A stretch of 64,000 nucleotides of DNA from Prunella strophiata (GCA_036583965.1 JAZBQD010000031.1:1465481-1529480), one strand, 5' to 3'; shown: positions 1 to 11,879, counted from the first letter of the stretch. A program made the numbers and translations. The notes: generated from the sequence alone by a model not told the origin.

Positions 1-320
1 CACTTGCACTGAGCTGAACTCAAGCAGATGGTGTTGGAAAAGTGTGAGCAGGAGAGAGGGACCTGCCTCTGCTTTCAAGCACAGATTAAACACAACTTCT
101 CTCTGCAAAAGCCCCTCTTAACATTAGACCTTGGCTATTTTACCTTAAGTATCATTCTTTCCACTTGAATTACAGTACTGCAGTTTAATTGTAATAAATT
201 ACCAAGTTCAAATGTGGTGACTGTTTCAAAAGCTTGGATTTGGCCTGCCTGATATTTGGCTATGGATAGCTCTGATTGGCATCAGGAATTACTGTCTTGG
301 CATTGAATTCAGTGGATAAT

Positions 321-619
321 CATAAAATCCCAGACTGGTTTGGGGTGGAAGGAACCTTAAAGTTCATCCTGCTCCACCTTCCACTGTCCCAGGCTGCTCC
401 AAGCCCCATCCAGCCTGGGCTGGGACACTTCCAGGGATCCAGGGGCAGCCACAGCTTCTCTGGGCACCCTGTGCCAGGGCCTGCCCACCCTCACAGCTGA
501 GAATTCCTTCCCAATATCCCATTGAAGTCTGCCCTCTCTCAGCCCAAACCCTTTCCCCCTTGTCCTGTCACTCCATGCTTTTGCAAAATGTCCTTTTGCA
601 TCTCTCCTGGAAGCCCCCC
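321..619 (-). mobile_element. CR1 LINE 3' fragment
   Basis: In antisense orientation it shows the CR1 3' end: CAGACTGGTTTGGGGTGGAA, then CCACTGTCCCAGGCTGCTCC, GGGACACTTCCAGGGATCC, GCCACAGCTTCTCTGGGCA and finally CTCTCCTGGAAGCCCC. 5'-truncated, non-coding. Confidence 0.93.
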
Positions 620-753
620 TTGGTTATCTGTACTGATAAGAGATGGACATTGTGCTGCTTCTTAGCACTTCTTCAGTCTTGTGTTGGTTTCAGAGAGGTT
701 TGGGGAATTGAAAAAGCACTGCCTTCCTTCCTTCCTTCCTTCCTATCCTCCCG

Positions 754-1604
754 TCCCTCCCTCCCTCCCTCCCTCCCTCCCTCCCTCCCTCCCTCCCTCC
801 CTCCCTCCCTCCCTCCCTCCCTCCCTCCCTCCCTCCCTCCCTCCCTCCCTCCCTCCCTCCCTCCCTCCCTCCCTCCCTCCCTCCCTCCCTCCCTCCCTCC
901 CTCCCTCCCTCCCTCCCTCCCTCCCTCCCTCCCTCCCTCCCTCCCTCCCTCCCTCCCTCCCTCCCTCCCTCCCTCCCTCCCTCCCTCCCTCCCTCCCTCC
1001 CTCCCTCCCTCCCTCCCTCCCTCCCTCCCTCCCTCCCTCCCTCCCTCCCTCCCTCCCTCCCTCCCTCCCTCCCTCCCTCCCTCCCTCCCTCCCTCCCTCC
1101 CTCCCTCCCTCCCTCCCTCCCTCCCTCCCTCCCTCCCTCCCTCCCTCCCTCCCTCCCTCCCTCCCTCCCTCCCTCCCTCCCTCCCTCCCTCCCTCCCTCC
1201 CTCCCTCCCTCCCTCCCTCCCTCCCTCCCTCCCTCCCTCCCTCCCTCCCTCCCTCCCTCCCTCCCTCCCTCCCTCCCTCCCTCCCTCCCTCCCTCCCTCC
1301 CTCCCTCCCTCCCTCCCTCCCTCCCTCCCTCCCTCCCTCCCTCCCTCCCTCCCTCCCTCCCTCCCTCCCTCCCTCCCTCCCTCCCTCCCTCCCTCCCTCC
1401 CTCCCTCCCTCCCTCCCTCCCTCCCTCCCTCCCTCCCTCCCTCCCTCCCTCCCTCCCTCCCTCCCTCCCTCCCTCCCTCCCTCCCTCCCTCCCTCCCTCC
1501 CTCCCTCCCTCCCTCCCTCCCTCCCTCCCTCCCTCCCTCCCTCCCTCCCTCCCTCCCTCCCTCCCTCCCTCCCTCCCTCCCTCCCTCCCTCCCTCCCTCC
1601 CTCC
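754..1604. repeat. Perfect (CCCT)n / (AGGG)n tetranucleotide array, about 213 copies
   Basis: About 850 bp of uninterrupted CCCT. It is preceded by a short TTCC run (about 722-744) with a small interruption (TATCCTCCCG), and followed by an imperfect pyrimidine tract to about 1638. One strand is pure pyrimidine and the other is GGGA repeats, so it could form G-quadruplex or triplex structures. It lacks stop codons in most frames, which produces long spurious Pro/Ser/Leu and Gly/Arg/Glu reading frames; none is a gene. The true length may differ, since such arrays are poorly assembled. Confidence 0.98.
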
Positions 1605-1640
1605 TTCCTTTTCTTTCTTCTTTCTTTCCTTCTTCTTTAA

Positions 1641-3778
1641 GCCAGGAGGTTTTTTTTTTGGGCTCACTAGAAGTCCTCACTATAGGTTGATAGCTGGGCA
1701 ATATCATGCATAGAGAGCCTTGAAGTGTCTCCAGAAGTGCTCAAAGAAGGAGATTTCTCAGATCTTTTGCAGTATAAAGTGTTTTAGTCACTGATGGTGG
1801 CTTTTGGCAGGACCTTTGCACTGAGGGCTCTTTCATCTCCTGGTGGGACCAGAGTGTGACAGGCAGTCCATGGAGTCTGTCTGATGCCATGGAGAGCAGT
1901 TGCTGCCCTTGGGGGAGGACATGAAGCCACTTCACATCCTCTCTTCAGAGTTCCATGAGCAGGGGCACTGGAGGGTTTTCCCCAAAGAAACATTTACCTG
2001 CTCATTGTCTCCTCCCCATCCACCCCAGGCCCTTCCCTGGACTCTGTCTGGGAGCACTCTGGATGTCACTGGTGACCACTGTCAGTCAAGCTGTGACACT
2101 CCTGGCCCACCTGGCACAGCCAGGACACGATGCCAGGGTTAAACTTCCAGCTCCAAAACCAGGACACCTTGGTCCAGATCCCTTTTAGGACATTCCCCAG
2201 CCAGTGCCACTTCCTGATCCTTATCCTGGACTGTTTGGGCCCACTCTGGCTTGGTTTAACTCACTGTTATAGGTACAGCCCCTGGGTTTAGTCCTTGTCC
2301 CTGTCATTTAATCTCTGATTATTCCTTGTGTCACCTCTCTGTGAGGTGGGAACTGAGCCCTTCCAGGTGAGGGACACTTCTCCAGGATGGTGCCCATGGA
2401 CCATGTTCTTGGGGCTGTATCTATTCACACTAATATTGGCATTAAATTTGCTGATAATAAGTGGTCTTCCCATGGCAGGGTTGTCCCTTTCCTAATTTTT
2501 CTTGTCTGACTTGACTATAAAGTATTAAAGTCTCTGTCGGAGGCTTTCTCTGTAGTTCTGTCTGGAGCCTCAAAATTTTAATTTTGTCACAACACAGGAC
2601 CTTTCTGTGATTGGTCTTTATCCTAACATTAGTGTCATCATGCCAAATTCCCTCCTCTGCCAGTATGCCCAGGCCTTAATATGAAATTAAACCATGGGAA
2701 ATCCAAACTACTTTAGCAAAAAAACTCCCAGTTTCTGGTCATGAGGTGGCTCAGGGTGGCTGGGGAAGCAGTGCTGATGGAAATCTGTGCCATCCAAGGG
2801 CTCCCTCAGCACAAGATGCTAAAATCAGCACCAAAAGAGAGACAATTTGCTGTATATGTCTCAATTTATGTGGTTTTAATCCATTAAATCATTTACAAAA
2901 TGCAGTCCCACATGGTTTAAGGTTTATGGGCAGAGAGAACAAGGCTTCTTTCTTTTGGTGAGCAAAGAAGTTGAAAAGCAATAGATTGCCTTAGGTGATA
3001 CCTCACTAACTATTTCTTCATCCCATGGCTACAACTTTAGACTTTACAGAAACTGGTTTGTTTGTTTTGGTTTGTTTTATTTTGTTTTTAGGAGAAATCC
3101 AAGACAAATATTGAAACTTCTTAGGTATTCATATTTGAGGCATGTCAAACATCTCCTGTTGGCAGAACCAGTTCAGGCTAATACATAAAAGTGTAATAAA
3201 ATAGATATTTTGCTCCTGTCTGCTGTTGCTATGAAATTCCCAATTCAATTTCCTTTTCTGAACAAAACATTACCTTTTAATGAATCCAGATCTGTAAGGG
3301 ATGCTGAGCTTTCAAGTTCATGTGCAGCTTTCCTGGGTGGGATGTCTCATTCTAAGGATGTGGGATTCTGTGGACTGTGACAGTGGAAGCAAGGAACTGG
3401 TTTTATTCTCTTTAGTGCCTTCTTCACAGCTTCTGCAGGCTGGAAGTGCCTCCTTCTAGAAGCAACATAAAATCAAAAGGAGATCTGAGGTTTTCAGTGT
3501 TGTGGTTCTTCTCTTTGCACAGCTGGTGCTTCTCAGAGATGTTTCAGATGGGGAAGTAAAACCCCCAGCTTTTATCTGTGGAGAACTCTGTGTTGATTGC
3601 TTCAAGTATTGCTAACTCCCAAGCAGTTAAGTGAAATTTCCAGGAAATTACCATTATTTAGGTCAGCTAAGTGCCTTTGAGTTGCCTTTTGTGTGTATCT
3701 GTTTCTTGTTGCAGCCATACTTCAGAAAAAAATGAAAGAGCAAAAGCAGCTGAAAGAGCAAACTGCTTTGTTTGTGAC
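1641..3778. other. Non-coding stretch, nothing recognised
   Basis: No gene, RNA or transposon was recognised. Reading frames are short and broken. A T/G-rich low-complexity run (GTTTGTTTTGG type) lies near 3056-3092. Confidence 0.6.
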
Positions 3779-4160
3779 AGAATCATGGAATGGTTTGGGT
3801 GGGAAGGGACCTGAAAGATCTCATTTCAACCCCCTGCCATGGGCAGGGACATCTTGCACAATTCCAGGTTGCTCCAAGCCCTGTCCAGCCTGGCCTTGGA
3901 CACTTCCAGGGATCCAGAGGCACACACACAGCTTCTCTGGGAATTCTATTCAAGGGCCACAGTCAGGAATTCCTTCCCAAATTCCCATCCATCCCTGTCC
4001 TCTGTCCATGGGAAGCCATTCCCTGTGTCCTGTCCCTCCATCCCTTGTCCCAAGTCCCTCTCCAGCTCTCCTGGAGCCCCTTTAGGCTCTGGAAGGGGCT
4101 CTGAGCTCTCCCTGGATCCTTCTCCTCTCCAGGTGAGCACCTCCAGCTCATCCAATTCCC
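3779..4160 (-). mobile_element. CR1 LINE 3' fragment
   Basis: This is one of the longer antisense copies. It begins at the 3' terminus (GAATCATGGAATGGTTTGGG) and continues through GGATCCTTCTCCTCTCCAGG to CACCTCCAGCTCATCC. It abuts the older + strand CR1/LTR nest at about 4205. Confidence 0.95.
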
Positions 4161-4204
4161 ACCATCCTCAAAACAATTGCTTCTTATGTGAAATTTCCAG
4201 GTTA

Positions 4205-5090
4205 TGTTTTAGTGCAAGGGAAATGACCTCAAGTTGCACCAGGGGATGTTTAGGTTCGATATTGGGGGGGACAGAAAAATCATGGAAAGGGTTTAAAGCA
4301 TTTGGAACAGTGTCAGAACCCAGGACATCCCTCTGGCTGCCCTGGATGGCTCCAGCCCCTGGCAGGGGCTCAGAGCCCTTGGCACAGAGCCCAAGACCCC
4401 TGTGCCTTTGATCTTGAGCCATGGAAAAAATTACCAACCTTATATGAAGAGTTACAAGCCACAAAAATTAAGTAGAGTAATAATAAGTTTCTCACAGGGT
4501 GAAAATATAGAATTTTGGGGTTTTTTAGAAAGAGGGTTCGGGAGTCAAGATGGAGGAATTTGGGCGTGTTCTGTCCTTCTTTCTCCTTCTTCACAGCCTC
4601 CATCTTCTGGGTGATGGTGGCACTTTTGGATTGGCTTAGAGTAGAGTTGGACTGTGTAACATAGGTGATAGGTATTGGAAAGTAACTAGTAAATAATGTA
4701 CAGGTAGTTTTTAGTGTAAAAAGACAACACTGCCCCAGAGGTGGGCAGTGTGCCTGGGACTTGACCTGCTGAACAGACCTGGGCTGGTCGGGGAGAAAAT
4801 TTGTGAGATAAGGAAAAATCAACAACCTTGAAAACTGCAGCAAGAAGAGTCCTGACTCCTTCTTTGGTTCTCAGGCTGGCACACAGAGACTTTCCAACTG
4901 ATCGGGGTCATCTCGAGCTCCTGAGAGAGCTCCAACAGAACAGCTGCTCAGAGCAGGGCTGGAGTCACTAAAAACGTGTGGATGTGGCACTTGGGGACAC
5001 GGTTTGGTGGTGACCAGTGGTGATGCTGCTTGATGGTTGGACTTGATCTTGAAAAACTTTTGCAACCTTAACAATTCTGGGATTGTGTGA
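4205..5090 (+). mobile_element. CR1 LINE 3' fragment, split by the LTR at 4311-4937
   Basis: The left half (4205-4310) carries the CR1 segment around GACCTCAAGTTGCACCAGG, then GGTTCGATATT and GCATTTGGAACAG. The right half (4938-5090) resumes with CTGCTCAGAGCAGGGCTGG, a conserved block around 4985-5050 (GTGTGGATGTGGCACTTGGG, GATGGTTGGACTTGATCTTG) and the CR1 3' end (CCTTAACAATTCTGGGATTG). The two halves are collinear once the LTR and one copy of the duplicated GAACAG are removed. This belongs to an older CR1 subfamily than most copies in the window. Confidence 0.85.
4311..4937 (+). mobile_element. Solo LTR of an endogenous retrovirus (ERVK-like), inserted in a CR1
   Basis: A 627-bp element begins TGTCAGAACC and ends CTCCAACA (TG...CA). 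It is flanked by a perfect 6-bp direct repeat GAACAG at 4305-4310 and 4938-4943. The sequence outside the two repeats joins into a continuous CR1 (see 4205-5090), which confirms both boundaries. A 6-bp duplication is typical of class II/ERVK elements. The body resembles LTRs I recall from songbird genomes; the exact family name was not checked. A TATA-like TGTAAAAAGA lies near 4715, and no clean AATAAA is visible near the 3' part. No internal viral genes accompany it, so it is a recombined solo LTR. Confidence 0.9.
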
Positions 5091-5431
5091 AACCCAGCAG
5101 AGTCTCTGGAGGAGTCTGTGCTGTGTGAAGTGTGTGGCACAGGATGAGAGCAGACAGGAGCTCCCCCCGTGCCCTCGGCAGTGCAGCGCTTTAATTGAAG
5201 GCAGCTAATGGCCGGCAGCCGCCTGTCCCTGCCCGGCTTGGTGGCACCTTGCAGCAGTTCCTGCCAGACATCATCAGGGTGTCACATCTTCAGGAGATCG
5301 GGGGGTGGAGGCAGCTCTGGCAGCTCGGAGTGTTTGTTGCATGAGCACTGTCTGTAGTGTTTGTGACTCTGCCTTTGGTGCTGAGGTACAAGGGTTTAGA
5401 AGAATCCAGGACTGAGTAAAGCTCTCAAGTT

Positions 5432-6585
5432 CTTCCTCCCTGGCTTGGAGTGACCCCCCACAAACCACCAAGGCCATGTCTCCCTAACTTGGAGTGATCC
5501 TCATGAGCCACCAAGGCCATGCTTCCCTGGCTTGGAGTGACCCCCATGAGCCACCAAGGCCTGGCTCAGAGAAATCCCCACTAGCCACCAAGGCCATGTC
5601 TCCCTAACTTGGAGTGACCTTCACGAGCCACCAAGGCTGTGCTTCCCTGGCTCATAGTGATCCTCATGAGCCACCAAGGCCGTATCTCCTGAAGCTGGAA
5701 TGATCCCCATGAGACACCAAGGCCTGGCTCAGAATGATCCCCTCGAGCCACTAAGGCCATGCCTCCCTAAGTTGGAATGGTCCCCACTAAGGCCTGGCTC
5801 AGTGACCCCCTCAAGCCACCAAGGCCTGGCTCAGTGACCCCATGAACCCCCAAGGCCTGGCTCAGTGACCCCATGAACCACCAAGGCCTGGCTCAGTGAC
5901 TCCCATGAACCCCCAAGGCCTGGTTCAGTGACCCCCATGAACCACCAAGGCCTGGCTCAGTGACTCCCATGAACCCCCAAGGCCTGGTTCAGTGACCCCC
6001 ATGAACCACCAAGGCCTGGCTCAGTGACCGCCATTAGCCACCAAGGCCTGGCTCAGTGACCCCCAGGAGCCACCAAGGCCTGGCTCAGTGACCCCATGAG
6101 CCACCAAAGCCTGGCTCAGTGACTCCCACGAGCCACCAAAGCCTGGCTCAGTGACCCCCACGAGCCACCAAGGCCTGGTTCAGTGACCCCCATGAACCAC
6201 CAAGGCCTGGCTCAGTGATCCCCATGAACCCCCAAGGCCTGGCTCAGTGACCCCCATGAGCCACCAAGGCCTGGCTCAGTGACCCCCATGAGCCACCAAG
6301 GCCTGGCTCAGTGACCCCCCACGACCCCCCAAGGCCTGGCTCAGTGACTGCCATTAGCCACCAAAGCCTGGCTCAGTGACCCCCATGAGCCACCAAGGCC
6401 TGGCTCAGTGACCCCCACGATCCACCAAGGCCTGGCTCAGTGACTGCCATTAGCCACCAAAGCCTGGCTCAGTGACCTCCAGGAGCCACCAAGGCCTGGC
6501 TCAGTGACCCCATGAGCCACCAAGGCCTGGCTCAGTGACCCCCTCAAGCCACCAAAGCCTGGCTCAGGGACCCCCACGGGCCATG
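5432..6585. repeat. Minisatellite with a unit of about 32 bp (GCCACCAAGGCCTGGCTCAG core)
   Basis: This is a head-to-tail GC-rich array of about 1.15 kb. In the distal part (about 5800-6585) the unit is 30-32 bp and combines the AAGGCCTGGCTCAGTGACCC core with a CATGAGCCACC segment, in about 25 copies. The proximal part (5432-5800) has longer units of about 45 bp that carry an extra segment of the type CATGTCTCCCTAACTTGGAG, interspersed with shorter ones. Copies differ by point changes (ATGAACC/ATGAGCC, GGCC/AGCC, CATTAGCC) and by 1-2 base indels in the C run. No coding potential is visible. Confidence 0.96.
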
Positions 6586-6914
6586 CCTTGCTGCCCAGTG
6601 GCAGGTCCATGGAGGCTCAAGGAACCAGGGCTGGGCTGCTGTGTGTGGAGCCTGAACAAATGGCTCATTTGCATGGTGGGCTCACATGTTTGCAGAGTCT
6701 GTTTTGGGCTGTAAAGTGCTGGGTTTCACTTTGTGGTGAGCAGGTGTTTGGCAAGGAAAGAGCCATCACACCCTCAGCTGGGAGAGAGGAGGAATCTGCT
6801 ACCGGAGTGCTGATTCAGAAGTCATGGCTGCTGTTCAGGAAACTTTTATTGGAAGAGTTTTCTCAAGTTCTTTCCTTGAAAATGAAATGAGAGACCTGCT
6901 GGGCTCCCACTCTT

Positions 6915-7222
6915 GTGCTTGTAACTCCCCTCTTCCCTGGGAGAAATCCTGATGCCACCCCAGCTGCCCTCTCCTGTCAGGGAGTTGTGCAGAGCCACAA
7001 GGTCCCCCTGAGCCTCCTTTTCTCCAGGCTGAGCCCCTTTCCCAGCTCCCTCAGCCCCTCCTGGTGCTCCAGCCCCTTCCCAGTCCTGTTCCCTTCTCTG
7101 GACATGCTCCAGCCCCTCAATGTCCTTCTTGTGAGGGGCCCAGAAGTGTCCCCAGGGCTGGAGGTGCCTCAGCAGTGCCAGGCACAGAGGGACCATCACT
7201 GCCCTGGTCCTGCTAGGGCACT
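6915..7222 (-). mobile_element. CR1 LINE fragment (older subfamily)
   Basis: Recognisable antisense CR1 blocks: GAGCCACAAGGTCCCCCTGA, TTTTCTCCAGGCTGAGCCCC and CTGGACATGCTCCAGCCCCT. It is a reverse-complement relative of the + copy at 61725-62212. Confidence 0.88.
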
Positions 7223-9893
7223 ATTAAGTTGATTAATTAAATTAGTCAGTGTTGCCTTGTCTCTTAGTTACTGTGGAGTTCTTATTTATCTTTTTGCTGT
7301 TTGAAAGGTTTCCTTTAGGACTGAACTTCTGAACATGAGTCAAAGCCTCAGCTCCAGATTTGGTTCAGACCTCACCAGGTGCCCTGAAGGGATTGTCAGG
7401 CTCTGTGGTGATTTTTGCTCATCCTGGTATCCTGTTTGTATCTGATGTGTTCCTGAGTTGCCAAATGGATGAGCTGAGGCTCTTTTGCTCTTTTTTCCCT
7501 GGCTCCATGGATTCCTGAGGTGATGGCTGTGCCTGGAGCTCTGGGACTCTGCTCACTGTGTGGGCTCTTCCTCCTCAGCATTCCCACGTCCCTGTCTGTG
7601 GGTTTGTGTTTGGATTGGTGAGTGGGAATGATCAGTTTTTTAAAACACTCCTGCAGCTTTGCAAGCTTTCATCCTGGAAAAATGAAACCTGTCTGCCCTT
7701 TCCTCCTGGAATGATTACAGGAGGGTTTTAGCTTTAGCTTTAGGGAGAATATTGGACAGAAGTTGCTGTTGGAAGGCAGAGGTGCAAATGGGATTTCCTA
7801 AACTCAGCCTTGCTCCAGCTCTGCCCTTGTGTAACACAGTGGCAAAAATAGCAGTTCTTTCTGGAAAAACTGGAGCAGTCTTGGAAGGTCCCACCTGTTC
7901 TGTGCTCCTTACAGATTATTTTCCAGAGAGATTTTAGCACTGTGGGAGCTGGCCACAGCAGCAGCCACGGAGCTGGGGCTGTTGCCTCCTTCTGTGGCCC
8001 TTTTGTGGGGATAAGTAGGTCAGTGGCACCAGTGCTGCTCGTGACACTTCCCCCTGAAAGCACAGCAGAGCTCTGGGGCTGGTTCCTGGCCTCTTGCTTT
8101 ATTCAGGGTTACGTGTTTGGCCTTCAAACTGGCACAGGGTGATGGCTTCAGTCTGCTGCTGTGGCACTGCCTTTCTTCTAAGGCTCTGAGCCACTCATGC
8201 CACAGCACAAATGTGCTGAGGGACTCACAGGATCCCTGGGCTGCTGCTGGCTCTGGATATGAAAGGTGATGGGAGAAAATTCTAATTTCTACTGCAATTT
8301 TTTATTCCAGATTGCCCCATGCTGCTTCCCCAGTGGTGGAGCTCCTGTGAAGGGTTAACACATTGTCTCAGCAACACAGAGTTGATGTGGAATGAGAGTT
8401 TTGGACTGGAAATTCTATTTTTCATTTGTTTTGGCCTTAGTTTTGAGGACCTCAGAGATTTTACAAAGAACTACCCCTGCTCTGGAAAACCAGCAGAAGG
8501 TCCTGGGTACTGGAATATGTTCTCTTCCAAAAAAATCCCAAACTTCAGAGCTGCATGACTGAAGGGTCACCAATAAGCACCCTTTCCTCCTTAATTTCAT
8601 TCTTCTATTGTGTTTAACTTGTTGGAGTTCAATGCCTTTGTTTGTTATTTTTTTTTCAAGCCTCAAGTTTGAGTTTTTGTGTGTTCCTGGCATTTCTTGC
8701 TCCCATGCTCAGATTTTATTTCAGTCAGAGCTATGAAGTAGTTGAAGTCAGACCAGCACAAGATGATTAATTTTTCCTGTCTCCCAAGATCATCTTTTGA
8801 GACTATCAAGACATATGTTCTCAAATAGATTCCCTGGTAGCATGGGGGTTATGGGAATGGCTGAGCAAGGCTCTGCCCTTTCCTTCCTGTAAAACTGGGA
8901 TGGTTGGAAGATGCCAATCAATCAATTTTGTGCAGTACTTACATCTTTTGCTCTCCTTACAAACAAATTTGTAAGATGCTTCACATCCTGCTGAACGGGA
9001 AGTAGCTTTTGATTATATTTCTCCTCTCAGCTGCTGTTTGTGACCCAGGAGCTCCCTGGTGAATTCCCAAGGAATGCTGCGAGCCAGGGAACCGGAGCAG
9101 AATTCCCTGAGGTTGTGCAGAGGCACAGCTGGGAACCAAACCCCAGTCACCCGACACCCAGCCCTGCCTTAACTACTGTACAAGAATTTCCTCCTGCCGT
9201 GCCTCTAATAGAAACTACAGGGCCAAATTAAGTGGGCAGATTGTAATCACTGCTGCTGAGTTATCCCAGCGGTGGAATTACTGCAGCCCTCTGCTTTTCC
9301 CTACTCATTTGGAAAGTTTCCCTTCCACCCCCCTCCCAGAGCTCCACCTTGCCACATTCCAGCCTCTGCCTTGTGGGAAAAAGAGCCCGAGTGACCATAA
9401 AGAGCCCAGATGTTGTGGCTGGGGGCAGGAAGCACAAGTCAGCTCTGCCTGATTTGTGAAGCTAAAAATAGTGAGAGCATTATTAATACGAATCTCTGCC
9501 TTCAGCTGCCTGGGCAGCCCAGCCTCTCCTGAGGCATCTTCCTTGTGGGAGCCACACGGCCCAGGGAGCAGGCAGGCAGCTCGTTAGTTTAATTCCTCAG
9601 TGGCTTGCTTCCTTGTTTTATTTGCATTACAGGAGTGCCTGCAGGCCTGAGTGCAGCTCAGACCCCCAGCTAGGCATGGCAAGAGGCTGTGTGAGCCTAA
9701 AGATGCTCTGGATGAATTTCAGAGTGAGGAAATGTAGTGAGTGACAAGGAGGGGACAGAACCTGCAGCCACGTGGCACCAGCAGCAATAAACCTGGGGTG
9801 AGTTGTTTATTTTCTGTTTCCAGCACGATGAATGTCTTCAGCTCTTGCCCAGGCTCCTCACTGGGAGCTGTGGGATGGCTGGTGCTTGGTGGA
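7223..9893. other. Non-coding stretch, mostly unique sequence
   Basis: No gene was recognised. 9240-9620 is repeat-free with a MEF2-type site. Otherwise there are only chance reading frames below about 110 codons. Confidence 0.55.
9462..9471 (+). promoter_or_regulatory. MEF2-type consensus site
   Basis: CTAAAAATAG matches the MEF2 consensus exactly. It lies in repeat-free sequence about 9240-9620 that is less eroded in CpG than its surroundings. A single site occurs often by chance. Confidence 0.25.
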
Positions 9894-10505
9894 TGTGAAA
9901 AATGGCAATCACTTGTTTTTTTAAAATTTTTAACAGTTTAATAGAAATAAGATGGTTATAAAAATAGTAATATAATTAGAGTAAATAAAATTTGAACAGT
10001 TTAGATAGGACAATATGAGACAGTAAAAACCAAGAGGTTCGGGTGCTCTCCTGGGCTAATCAAGCCCCAAAAGCACACCAGTTTAACAGAGGATTAACCC
10101 TTAAAAGCAATAACCTGTTGCATATTCATATACCCCATGCATGATGCATAAATTCCACTTAAAACAAAGGTTTTCATCTGGTTTTTGTCATCTTCTCACT
10201 TCCAGTCTCTCGGTGTCTCACAGTCTCAGCAATGCAGGGAGAATTTAGTTCTTTCTAATAAGAGTCATAAATTCTCTCTTCCCTGGAAGATCTGGGTGCC
10301 CTGTGGCTGCTACCTCTGTGTGAATACCCCATTCCTCCTGTAAAAAAATCTTACATCCATAGTCTCTAATTACAAAAAACCACAATTTAACTATAACACT
10401 ACATTTACTATATTATTAAAACATCAATATAGCACTACACAATTAATACAACATGATACATATAATATTTGCGAAAAGCCAATCATGTAATATGCATTTT
10501 TCACA
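9894..10505 (-). mobile_element. Solo LTR (ERVL-like) with 11-bp terminal inverted repeats and 5-bp target duplication
   Basis: A 612-bp AT-rich element starts TGTGAAAAATG and ends CATTTTTCACA, which are perfect 11-bp inverted termini. It is bounded by the direct repeat GTGGA at 9889-9893 and 10506-10510. TG...CA ends plus a 5-bp duplication fit a class III/ERVL LTR. Orientation is inferred as minus from an ATTAAA signal on that strand (9937-9942) and from resemblance to passerine LTRs recalled from memory, so it is less certain than the boundaries. No internal viral coding sequence is present. A short inverted-repeat DNA transposon is the main alternative. Confidence 0.83.
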
Positions 10506-11879
10506 GTGGATAACTGGGCAAAGCAGGCACTGTCCCCTTCCTGAAGCAGCACAGGAGGGGTGGCTGCTTGGGATGGTCTGTCTGGATGGTGAATGTCCTG
10601 CACAACCTTCCAGAGTCCCTCTGAATCCCCTTTTCAGTGATCTCATGTCAGGGGCAGCCAGTGGGAGAGCACATTTGGGCATCTGGGGACTGGGGAGTGT
10701 CTGGACAGCATTTTCCAGCCTTATGGGTGGGGTGGGGAGGGTGGGAACAACGTGATCAAAGTGGCTTTTGTTCCCTGCAGCATAGATTATAGTAATGTTG
10801 CTATGGCCACAAATCTCCCTCAAATTGCTGCAGACAATTCATGAATTTCCTTTTTTATTACATCCTAACACTGAAAACCAGCGAGGCTGCCAGAAACCTC
10901 TCCCAGGGAAGTCTGTAACCGCTGGAGATGTCAGGAGCTGCAGGAGGGGTTGGAATACAGGTAGTGTGAGTATTGCTGTACTGGGGGATGCTGTGAAGGG
11001 AATCTCTTGTTGCTGGAACTTTGGGATGCTTTTGAGGTGAAGTAATTAAATTAACCCAAAATGTCTAGCTGCTCACTTCAATCCCATGCCTCCTGATTAA
11101 TTAGTTATACCCATCTCCAGGGTAATTGGAGTATCAGCATGCCTGAATCATAGGCAGTGGAGCCCTGGAAGCTTTATCCTGTTTTGCTTCCTTTCCCAAG
11201 GAAACTGTGTGGTCAGGAGAGCTTCACCTGGCACAGCAGTGGGGTTCCTGAGGTTGGGCTGGCAGATCCCTGGCTGGGAGATCCCTGGCAGTGCTTCCTG
11301 CTGCTGCAGCACATGGCAAGTTGTATTTTTTCCTCCTCTTTGTAGCTTTGCTCACTCACAAAGGAGCGTGGACCTCCAGCAGCATTTGGGTGCCCTGAGC
11401 ACTGGGAGTGAGGGATTTGTGATTGGTTTCTTTCTGGTTTAAGTCAGGCTGTACATCTTGTGTGAAATCACTTATCAGAAACTCTTGTCTTTGTGGGCAG
11501 AGAGGGAGGGAGAGGGGAGGAAGTCGGTTTTGGCTCAGCACAGCTTTCTCACCCCACAGCTCCCCGTGAATTGGTCTGTGGGGGTTCTCTCAGGGCTTGG
11601 GAAACAGGGCTGTGAACAAGACTCCTAAACACCTCTTGGTCACTGCCTTCTGTGGCCCTGGGCAAGTCATTTAGCTCTTTCTTGCCTTAATTGGCCTAAT
11701 TAGTGCCTTCAAGGTGTCTCAAATTCTGCTTCTGGTAATTGTTGCTTCTGGTTGTACACCAAGGCAGTGACCAAGAGCCCTGGGCAAGTTCAGCCTGGTT
11801 CCTTGTTAGTCTGTAGCCAAATAAACATCAAAACTCTTTTTGCTGTTTGATGTGACAGCTTGGAGTTGATGACTGAGCT

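Noticed and set aside
560..1707. Long open frames encoding Pro-Ser-Leu or Gly-Arg-Glu repeats on both strands
   Set aside because: They are read-through of the (CCCT)n array, which contains no stop codon. Flanks show no conserved protein, splice structure or start context.
5432..6585. CRISPR-like array, because of regularly spaced near-identical units
   Set aside because: Units are directly contiguous with no unique spacers, in vertebrate nuclear DNA. It is a minisatellite.
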